A DNA stretch of 64,000 nucleotides from an uncultured Prevotella sp. Lineage in GTDB: Bacteria > Bacteroidota > Bacteroidia > Bacteroidales > Bacteroidaceae. The notes under the pieces are model-generated. The model saw only the letters and a program-made list of their open reading frames with translations, searched no databases and was not told the DNA's origin. Below are positions 1 through 6,655 of the stretch, in pieces. The DNA lies in the NCBI GenBank assembly GCA_905233825.1, contig CAJOFE010000034.1, forward strand, positions 1 to 64,000, in the 5' to 3' direction. The position numbers and the translations under genes are program-made. Position 1 is the first letter of the stretch, and each line of letters opens with the position of its first letter.

Positions 1-139
1 AGTAGTCAATTCAAATCGTCACCGTCAATTTTCTGCTCTAAAACTCTATATTTAAGTAATTTACAAACATCTCTGCTATTATTTAGTGGACACTAGTGTT
101 TGTGGCTCAAAATAGTAATTTAAAACCATTCTTACTCAA

Positions 140-1936
140 ATGAAAGACTTCTTCAAATACACGATGGCCACAGTTTGCGGCATCATCATAGTAATCATCA
201 TCGGCATCGTGCTGCTTTCGCTCACCGTCATGGGTTTACTGGCTGGCAGCGACACGAAAGTAAAGGCGAAGGAAAACTCGGTATTCGTGCTCAAGCTGAA
301 CGGCACCGTGCAGGAACGGGCCGAGGGCAGCAGTCCGCTGGACTTCCTGCTGGGTGGTGCCGACATGGAGGTGATGGGGCTCGACGACATTCTGAAAGCC
401 ATCCGCACAGCACGCGACGAGGAGAACATCAGGGGCATCTACCTGGAGGGTGGTGCCGCCACCTTCGATGCTCCCGCTACGGCACAGCAGATCCGCGATG
501 CCCTGCTCGACTTCAGGAAGAGCGGCAAGTGGGTGTATGCTTTCGGCGAACAGATGATGCAAGCCTCCTACTACGTCTGCACCGCTGCCGACTCTCTGTT
601 CCTTAGCCAGACGGGTATGATAGACTTCAAGGGTATGGGTGGCAAGAGTTATTACCTCACTGGCCTCTACGAGAAACTGGGCATCAAATACCAAGCTGCC
701 CGTGTGGGTAAATATAAGAGCTATGTGGAGAGCGTCACCCGCAAGGACATGAGTGCTGAAGACCGCGAACAGCGTGAGGCCTATCTGAAAGGCATCTGGC
801 AGCAGTGGACGGAGCAGATGGCCCAGAGCCGCAAGGTGACGGCCCAACTACTTGACTCGCTGGCTAACGACAGCATCATGCTCTTCGCCAGCATCGACAA
901 CTACCAGCAGGCCAGTCTCATCGACCGTGCCTTCTATCCAGAGGAGATGAAACAGGTGGTTCGCCGTAAGCTGGGCATCGGCAAGGACGATGAAATCAAC
1001 CAGCTCACATTGGAAGACATGATCAACCTGAAGCCATCGAAGAAGGTGAAGCAGCAGGGCGAAGAGATTGCCATCTACTATGCTTACGGTGAGATTGTGG
1101 ATGAGATGATGGATGTCCTTTATTCCGGACATAATATTATTGGCAAGGAAATGGCCAAAGACTTGGAGAAGTTGGCCAACAACGATGCCGTGAAGGCTGT
1201 GGTGCTTCGTGTGAACTCTCCTGGCGGTAGTGCTGCTGCCTCCGAGCAGATATGGCATGCCATACAGCAAATGAAACTGAAGAAGCCTGTCGTTGTATCG
1301 ATGGGCGGTGTGGCAGCCTCGGGCGGCTATATGATCAGCTGTGGTGCCAACTATATCTTCGCCGAGCCTTCTACTATCACTGGTTCTATCGGCATCTTCG
1401 GACTCATACCCAACTTTAACGGGCTGGTGACTGACAAGCTGGGCATCACCTGGGACGGCGTGACCACCAATAAATACTCCGACTACGAAACCAACCTCAT
1501 CTTCGGCGACGAGAATAGTGACGAGATGCGCTACCTGCAAGGCTATACCGACCGTGGCTACGAAAACTTCCTCAGCCTCGTGGGACAGGGACGCAACATG
1601 ACTAAGGAACAAGTGAACGAGATAGGACAGGGTCGCGTGTGGCTGGCCACTGATGCCCTGGGCATCAACCTTGTCGATCAGTTAGGCTCGCTCGACGATG
1701 CCGTGAAGAAGGCTGCCGAGCTGGCCAAGATGAAGGAATGGCACACCAATAGCTATCCTGCCAAGGTAGATTGGATTGATCAGCTGTTCAGCAACGAGAA
1801 GCGTCCCGGCACCAACCTCGACGCTCAGCTGCATCAGGCCTTAGGCGAACTCTACGAGCCTGTCATGCAGCTACGCCTCGACCAGCAGCGAAACCGTCTG
1901 CAGGCACGTATGCCTTACAACGCAAGTATTAAGTGA
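140..1936 (+). CDS. sppA: Signal peptide peptidase SppA, 67K type
   Basis: Membrane-bound serine protease that digests leftover signal peptides in the cell envelope. The 598-residue length fits the long (67K) form, with two tandem SppA/S49 halves. Residues about 10-35 form one hydrophobic N-terminal anchor. The Ser/Lys dyad is visible: Lys193 in the GKYKSYVES motif of the N-terminal half and Ser394 in MGGVAASGGYM of the C-terminal half. NSPGGSAAASE at about 359 is the usual S49 oxyanion-region motif. The ATG at 140 leads directly into the anchor. lpxK follows 42 bp downstream on the same strand, and sppA, lpxK and thiL look like one transcription unit. No clear TAnnTTTG promoter was found in the first 139 bases. 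Confidence 0.95.
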   Translation: MKDFFKYTMATVCGIIIVIIIGIVLLSLTVMGLLAGSDTKVKAKENSVFVLKLNGTVQERAEGSSPLDFLLGGADMEVMGLDDILKAIRTARDEENIRGIYLEGGAATFDAPATAQQIRDALLDFRKSGKWVYAFGEQMMQASYYVCTAADSLFLSQTGMIDFKGMGGKSYYLTGLYEKLGIKYQAARVGKYKSYVESVTRKDMSAEDREQREAYLKGIWQQWTEQMAQSRKVTAQLLDSLANDSIMLFASIDNYQQASLIDRAFYPEEMKQVVRRKLGIGKDDEINQLTLEDMINLKPSKKVKQQGEEIAIYYAYGEIVDEMMDVLYSGHNIIGKEMAKDLEKLANNDAVKAVVLRVNSPGGSAAASEQIWHAIQQMKLKKPVVVSMGGVAASGGYMISCGANYIFAEPSTITGSIGIFGLIPNFNGLVTDKLGITWDGVTTNKYSDYETNLIFGDENSDEMRYLQGYTDRGYENFLSLVGQGRNMTKEQVNEIGQGRVWLATDALGINLVDQLGSLDDAVKKAAELAKMKEWHTNSYPAKVDWIDQLFSNEKRPGTNLDAQLHQALGELYEPVMQLRLDQQRNRLQARMPYNASIK

Positions 1937-1978
1937 GGAGCATTCTAAACATCAAACTTTAAACTCCAAAAAATAAAC

Positions 1979-3181
1979 GTGGAAGGCGATTTCATCAATA
2001 TTAAAGAATCCCTGCTACCGTTAAGCTGGCTCTATGGTGGCGTCGTGGGCATACGCAATTTCTGCTTTGATGTAGGAATGCTGAAAAGCCGTGCCTTCGA
2101 CGTGCCCGTCATCGCCGTAGGCAACATTACCGTAGGAGGTACGGGCAAGACGCCCCACGTAGAATATCTTGTACGTCTGTTGCAGAAGCAATTCCACGTG
2201 GCTGTGCTCAGTCGAGGCTATAAACGGAAGTCTCATGGCTACCAGCTGGCTGACCAGCAATCAACGCTACGCGACATCGGCGACGAGCCTATGCAGATGA
2301 AGCAGAAGTTCCCAGGCATCAGCGTGGCTGTCGATAACAAGCGCGTACACGGCATTGAACGCCTCACTGCCGACGATGAACGCCTCGACGTCATCCTGCT
2401 CGACGATGCCTTCCAGCACCGTTATGTAAAGCCTGGCGTGAACATCCTGCTGGTGGATTACCATCGCCTCGTCATCTACGATAAGCTGCTGCCTGCTGGC
2501 CGACTGCGTGAGCCACTAAGCGGCAAGAACCGTGCCGACATCGTTATCATCACGAAATGCCCCAAGGAGCTGAAACCCATGGAGTTCCGTGTCATTACGA
2601 AGGCCATGAACCTCTACCCCTATCAGCACCTCTATTTCACCACGCTTGCCTACGACCAACCCTATCCCGTATTCTCCAAAGAGGCACAGCCCTTGGCCAA
2701 CGGTCTTGCCAACGCCTTGAAAGGCCAGCACATCCTGTTGCTCACAGGCATCGCCTCGCCAAGACAATTAGAGGAAGACCTCTCACCTCTTATTACTCCC
2801 ACTAAAGGGGAAAACGGAGGGAGCCTTTCGCCTCTCACATTCCCTGACCACCACGATTTTCGTCACAAGGACATTGAGCGCATCAACGACACCTTTGCCC
2901 AGATGCCTTCGCCCAAGATGATTATCACTACGGAGAAAGACGCCGTGCGCCTGACAGCTGCTGAGGGACTGAGCGACGAGGTACGACGACATCTCTATGC
3001 TCTGCCCGTAGGCATACGCTTCATGCAGCAGGAGCAGGCCGAGAAGTTCAATGATTTCATCGTGGGCTATGTGAACAAGAACTCGCGCCATAGCATTCTG
3101 ACCAAAGGCAAGGAAGAGCCGAAGCCGAAGGACAACCAGTCGCCATCAACTACGAAGAAGAATACCATCTCTTTCAAATAA
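1979..3181 (+). CDS. lpxK: Tetraacyldisaccharide 4'-kinase LpxK
   Basis: Phosphorylates the 4' position of the lipid A disaccharide at the inner membrane, the sixth step of the Raetz pathway. The family P-loop GNITVGGTGKTPH lies at about residues 48-60, and the LLDDAFQHR motif follows near 140. N-terminal LLPLSWLYG is typical of Bacteroidota LpxK. The start is taken as GTG 1979, because the conserved N-terminus begins immediately and no ATG lies nearby upstream. Two oddities stand out. About 25 residues near 265-290 (LSPLITPTKGENGGSLSPL) coincide with a GC-rich, semi-palindromic stretch at 2787-2830 that resembles the dispersed REP-like repeats. The C-terminus is a Lys/Pro-rich tail. thiL begins 6 bp after the stop. 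Confidence 0.95.
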   Translation: MEGDFINIKESLLPLSWLYGGVVGIRNFCFDVGMLKSRAFDVPVIAVGNITVGGTGKTPHVEYLVRLLQKQFHVAVLSRGYKRKSHGYQLADQQSTLRDIGDEPMQMKQKFPGISVAVDNKRVHGIERLTADDERLDVILLDDAFQHRYVKPGVNILLVDYHRLVIYDKLLPAGRLREPLSGKNRADIVIITKCPKELKPMEFRVITKAMNLYPYQHLYFTTLAYDQPYPVFSKEAQPLANGLANALKGQHILLLTGIASPRQLEEDLSPLITPTKGENGGSLSPLTFPDHHDFRHKDIERINDTFAQMPSPKMIITTEKDAVRLTAAEGLSDEVRRHLYALPVGIRFMQQEQAEKFNDFIVGYVNKNSRHSILTKGKEEPKPKDNQSPSTTKKNTISFK

Positions 3182-3187
3182 CCCCTT

Positions 3188-4297
3188 ATGGAAATAGCAC
3201 AACTCGGAGAGTTCGGTCTCATCGACCGTCTGACCAAAGATATCATCCCCAACAACGCAAGCACCCTTTATGGCGTTGGTGACGACTGTGCCGTGCTGCA
3301 CTATCCTGATACGGAAGTCCTTGTCACCACCGACATGCTCATGGAAGGCGTGCACTTCGACCTCACCTATATCGACCTGAAACACTTAGGCTACAAGTCG
3401 GCAATGGTGAACATCAGCGACATCTTCGCCATGAACGGCACTCCACGACAGCTCACCGTATCGCTGGCCCTGAGCAAGCGCTTCACGGTGGAAGACATCG
3501 AGCAGTTCTACGAAGGTCTGCGCTTAGCATGTGAGAAGTGGGGTGTCGATATCGTTGGTGGCGACACCACCAGCAGCTACACAGGCATGGCCATCAGCAT
3601 CACTTGCATTGGCGAGGCCCGCAAAGAGGACATCGTCTATCGCAACGGTGCCAAGAACACCGACCTCATCTGCGTCAGTGGCGACCTCGGCGCTGCCTAT
3701 ATGGGCCTGCAACTCTTAGAGCGCGAGAAGAACATCTACTATAGTCAGTATAACGATTTGCAGAAGAAGATTGCAGTAGCAAAGAAGGCCGGCGACACTT
3801 CCCAAATATCCATTCTCAACGCTCAAATCTCAAATCTCGGACAGCCTGATTTCTCAGGCAAGGAATACCTGCTACAACGCCAGCTACAGACCGAGGCTCG
3901 TGGCGACATCATTCAGAAGTTGTGCAAGGCAGGCATCCGTCCCACAGCCATGATGGACATCAGCGACGGCCTCAGCAGCGAGCTGATGCACATCTGCAAG
4001 CAGAGCCATACTGGCTGTCGGATTTACGAGAAAGAGCTGCCCATCGACTACCAGACAGCCGTGATGGCCGAGGAGATGGAGATGAACGTCACCACTTGTG
4101 CCCTCAACGGCGGAGAAGACTACGAGCTGCTGTTCACCGTGCCCATCGGTGACCTGGAAAAAGTACGTGACATAGAGGGCGTGCATCTCATTGGTCATAT
4201 TACCGAAGAGAAGTTCGGACATCTGCTCGTCACACGTGACAATCAGGAGTTCGAGCTGAAAGCCCAAGGATGGAATCCCCTAAAAGAGCCCCAATAA
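3188..4297 (+). CDS. thiL: Thiamine-monophosphate kinase ThiL
   Basis: ATP-dependent phosphorylation of thiamine monophosphate to the active cofactor thiamine diphosphate (cytosol). The AIR-synthase-like fold is recognisable from GVGDDCAVL near residue 26, the metal-binding TDMLMEGVHF near 52, VGGDTTSS near 122, MDISDGLSSEL near 256 and NGGEDYELLF near 308. At 369 residues it is longer than the usual 310-330. The extra length lies at about residues 185-225, and its DNA (3808-3841) contains a run of CTCAAATCTCAAATCTC-type units like the simple repeats found between other genes here. No TPP riboswitch was recognised upstream. It lies 6 bp after lpxK and overlaps or abuts the next gene, so the three are probably cotranscribed. 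Confidence 0.93.
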   Translation: MEIAQLGEFGLIDRLTKDIIPNNASTLYGVGDDCAVLHYPDTEVLVTTDMLMEGVHFDLTYIDLKHLGYKSAMVNISDIFAMNGTPRQLTVSLALSKRFTVEDIEQFYEGLRLACEKWGVDIVGGDTTSSYTGMAISITCIGEARKEDIVYRNGAKNTDLICVSGDLGAAYMGLQLLEREKNIYYSQYNDLQKKIAVAKKAGDTSQISILNAQISNLGQPDFSGKEYLLQRQLQTEARGDIIQKLCKAGIRPTAMMDISDGLSSELMHICKQSHTGCRIYEKELPIDYQTAVMAEEMEMNVTTCALNGGEDYELLFTVPIGDLEKVRDIEGVHLIGHITEEKFGHLLVTRDNQEFELKAQGWNPLKEPQ

Positions 4298-4311
4298 CCC
4301 CTCACCACTAT

Positions 4312-4971
4312 ATGGAACTCCACTCCGAGATAGAACTCATGGAAGCCATCCGTCAGCTTGGCTTCTTACCCCTGCTCGATAGTGGCATCCGAGGTTTCTC
4401 TGCCGAAGAGATGGTCGATGACGACTGCCGATACGTGCTGTTGCCCGATGGCGGCTGGGACTGGCCGTTGTGGAAATGGAAAGGGCCGATAGTCACCGAT
4501 GGCAATTGCATGTATGGCAAGTTCTTTGCAGGAAAAGCAGGCTTTATCAGCCGTGAGTGGTGGCCCGATTTCTGCAACTATCGTCGTAGCACCCATCCTG
4601 CGCCCCAGGAGGGAAGCATCGAAGAGGCCATCCTCCTCACACTTGCCGAGCACGGCAGTCTCATCACCCGTGAGCTGCGTGCTGCCTGTGGATTCAACGG
4701 GAAAGGGATGCGCAGTCAGTTCGACGGCTATGTCACCCGTCTGCAAATGGGCTGTCGCATCGTCACCGAAGACTTCATCTACCCTCGTGACCGTCATAAC
4801 CGCGAATACGGATGGGGTTGGTCATTACTCACTACCCCCGAACAGCTTCTGGGTCGCGATGCCTGCCAATGCAACCGAACGCCCGAGGCCTCCTATCAGC
4901 GTCTCTTCTCCCATCTGAAAGCCATTCTCCCCAACGCTTCCGACAAACAAATCCAGCGACTGCTGAGATAA
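4312..4971 (+). CDS. AlkZ/YcaQ-like winged-helix protein
   Basis: About 219 residues. It has the pattern of Bacteroidota proteins related to AlkZ-type DNA glycosylases: an aromatic-rich WDWPLWKWKGPI segment, then GNCMYGKFFAGKAGFISREWWPDF, then a winged-helix-like middle (EEAILLTLAEHGSLITRELR) and a C-terminal YGWGWSLLTTPE block. A nucleic-acid-binding role is an inference from that resemblance; I cannot assign a substrate. The ATG at 4312 is preferred because the conserved part begins right after it. An in-frame ATG at 4270 would add 14 residues (with several prolines) and overlap thiL by 28 bp. It is the last gene of the sppA-lpxK-thiL cluster. Confidence 0.75.
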   Translation: MELHSEIELMEAIRQLGFLPLLDSGIRGFSAEEMVDDDCRYVLLPDGGWDWPLWKWKGPIVTDGNCMYGKFFAGKAGFISREWWPDFCNYRRSTHPAPQEGSIEEAILLTLAEHGSLITRELRAACGFNGKGMRSQFDGYVTRLQMGCRIVTEDFIYPRDRHNREYGWGWSLLTTPEQLLGRDACQCNRTPEASYQRLFSHLKAILPNASDKQIQRLLR

Positions 4972-5050
4972 AACCTCCTATTACAAAGCCCATCGGGGCA
5001 GATCATCAAGTCAAAGGAATAAAACTTTTTTGAAAATAATTGGGAAAAAG

Positions 5051-5082
5051 TTTGGCAGGTTCAGAAAAATGTTGTACCTTTG
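5051..5082 (+). promoter_or_regulatory. Bacteroidota-type promoter of tRNA-Phe
   Basis: TTTG at 5051-5054 (the -33 element) and TACCTTTG at 5075-5082 (the -7 element, consensus TAnnTTTG) are separated by 20 bp. This matches the Bacteroides sigma-ABfr promoter pattern and sits about 30 bp before the tRNA. Confidence 0.8.
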
Positions 5083-5113
5083 CACCCGCAAACGAAAGGA
5101 TTGCGACCGAAAT

Positions 5114-5186
5114 GGTGCCTTAGCTCAGTTGGTAGAGCATCGGACTGAAAATCCGTGTGTCCCCGGTTCGATTCCTGGAGGTACCA
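5114..5186 (+). tRNA. tRNA-Phe (anticodon GAA)
   Basis: A 73-nt cloverleaf can be folded by eye. The acceptor stem pairs GGTGCCT (5114-5120) with AGGTACC (5179-5185), with one G-U pair. The D arm is GCTC/GAGC, the anticodon loop is CTGAAAA with anticodon GAA, and the T loop is TTCGATT. The discriminator base is A5186. The 3' CCA is not encoded, as is common in Bacteroidota. It is followed by a strong hairpin terminator. Confidence 0.95.
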
Positions 5187-5204
5187 CTCCTCCTTTCATT
5201 ATGA

Positions 5205-5238
5205 CCCCGCGAAGAACTCCGGTTTTAGCGGGGTTTTT
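5205..5238 (+). terminator. Rho-independent terminator after tRNA-Phe
   Basis: CCCCGC (5205-5210) pairs with GCGGGG (5228-5233), followed directly by five T residues. The loop is about 17 nt. The convergent minus-strand hydrolase gene stops 24 bp beyond it. Confidence 0.85.
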
Positions 5239-5261
5239 CATATATATGGGATTTTCCCGGG

Positions 5262-6098
5262 TCAGCGGATAAACCCCTTTGCCCTCAGCCATTGAATCAT
5301 CTGAGTGCTCCATGCCTCGGTCGTTGTTTCCCCCGTCAGTGGCATCAGCTCGTATGGACCTTTACCGTCGCCATACATGTGCAGTTCGGCATTAGCACCA
5401 GCCTTCTTCCACTCCATAAACAGGGCGACGAGCCCTGCTGCCACGTTGGGATGGTCGGCACGAGTCATGATGAGCAATGGAGGCGCATCCTGCAGTACGG
5501 TGACGGGCATCAGCGAGGGGCCGAAGTTGGTGCAGAGGAAATTGGGACGCTCCATGCTGTCGGCGGACATCGTGGCTGCGATAGCCACGCCACCACCAGC
5601 CGAGAAACCGAGGAAACCAATCTTGTCCTTACTGATGTGCCACTCGTCGGCATGCTCTCTCACTATGCGGATAGCAGCCTTGCCATCCTGTGCAGCGAGC
5701 CGGATGATGGAGTCGCCGCTGGCATTGTGCATCGGATTGGCATCGGCCTGCGGGAAGGCTTCGGGATGTGTCACGTCCACCATCGGAGGCATCGTCATAC
5801 CCTGCGGCATCTGTCCTTTATTGAGGTGGTAACGCAGTCCGATGGCGGCAATGCCTTGCTCGTTCAGGAACGAGGCCATCTTCACCACGTCGCTCTCCCA
5901 TGACAGCCACCGCATGGCACCGCCGGGACAGAGCACGACGGCACACCCGTTGGCAATCTCTTCTTTGGGCAGATAGACCTCTATCATCGGCTTTTCCTTC
6001 TCATCATCCGATGGGGTTGCCGTGGGGAGGTAATACTGCTTTTGCGCCCATACAGTCAGAGGCAGGAAAAACAAGCTGATCAAAGCGATTCTTTTCAT
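5262..6098 (-). CDS. Secreted alpha/beta hydrolase (esterase-like), catalytic His apparently lost
   Basis: 278 residues with an N-terminal signal peptide (hydrophobic residues 4-18, ending VWAQ). The fold is that of the acetyl-xylan esterase / dienelactone hydrolase group in polysaccharide-degrading Bacteroidota. The oxyanion segment is VVLCPGGAM near 55-62. The nucleophile elbow is GFSAGG (164-169, Ser166), and the acid is probably Asp215 in MTRADHPNVAAG. At the expected catalytic His position (usually GGHGF) the sequence reads GDGKGPYEL, with Lys246 in that place. The protein may therefore be inactive or use another base. It overlaps ridA by 4 bp (ATGA) and is cotranscribed with it. The GH3 gene nearby fits a carbohydrate context. 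Confidence 0.82.
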   Translation of the reverse strand: MKRIALISLFFLPLTVWAQKQYYLPTATPSDDEKEKPMIEVYLPKEEIANGCAVVLCPGGAMRWLSWESDVVKMASFLNEQGIAAIGLRYHLNKGQMPQGMTMPPMVDVTHPEAFPQADANPMHNASGDSIIRLAAQDGKAAIRIVREHADEWHISKDKIGFLGFSAGGGVAIAATMSADSMERPNFLCTNFGPSLMPVTVLQDAPPLLIMTRADHPNVAAGLVALFMEWKKAGANAELHMYGDGKGPYELMPLTGETTTEAWSTQMIQWLRAKGFIR

Positions 6099-6475
6099 AA
6101 CACCTCAGCTAACACTTCAATTTCAACCAATGCGCCTTTCGGCAGTGTCTTGACGGCAACGGCAGACCTGGCAGGGTAAGGTTCCGTAAAAAATTCAGCA
6201 TAGACGGCGTTCATATCTGCAAAGTCGTTCATATCTGCCATGAACACCGTTGTCTTTACCACATTGCCCATCGTCAGGCCGGCTTCCTCCAGAATAGCCT
6301 TCACGTTGAGCAATGACTGGCGGGTTTGCTCCTTGATACCGCCCTCTGCAAATACTCCAGTTGCAGGGTCAATGGGAATCTGACCAGAGGTATAGACGAG
6401 ATTTCCCACTTGGACTGCCTGGCTGTAAGGCCCTGTTGCCGAAGGTGCCTTTGTTGTACTGATTACTTTCTTCAT
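6095..6475 (-). CDS. ridA: RidA family enamine/imine deaminase
   Basis: 126 residues, the normal length for the YjgF/YER057c/UK114 family. RidA proteins hydrolyse reactive enamines such as 2-aminoacrylate, protecting PLP enzymes, and form cytosolic trimers. Seen here are GPYSQAV near 16-22, the TSGQIPIDP block near 29-37, and the C-terminal PARSAVAVKTLPKGALVEIEV, in which the Arg of PARS is the substrate-binding arginine. A minus-strand TAATTTTG (-7 element) lies at 6507-6500, just upstream of the ATG. The downstream esterase-like gene overlaps by 4 bp. Confidence 0.93.
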   Translation of the reverse strand: MKKVISTTKAPSATGPYSQAVQVGNLVYTSGQIPIDPATGVFAEGGIKEQTRQSLLNVKAILEEAGLTMGNVVKTTVFMADMNDFADMNAVYAEFFTEPYPARSAVAVKTLPKGALVEIEVLAEVL

Positions 6476-6655
6476 ACTGTTATTTGTTTAATTTGGCCAC
6501 AAAATTACGAAATAAGTGAGAGAAAAGGAAAGGAAAACGCCTTTTTCTTTCATTCCAAAAGTGAAGATGTGTTATTTTGTCCATTTTTTGATGAAAAATG
6601 AGTAACTTTGTAGCCGATATACAGGTGAGTAAAAAACCAATAAAAATATTAAACT

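Noticed and set aside
1..139. Upstream partial gene or strong promoter before sppA
   Set aside because: No open frame with family motifs and no TTTG/TAnnTTTG pair at proper spacing; a TAATTTAA at about 114-121 is only a weak match.
3188..3250. TPP riboswitch before thiL
   Set aside because: Only 6 bp separate lpxK and thiL; no THI-box sequence is seen in or before lpxK's end.
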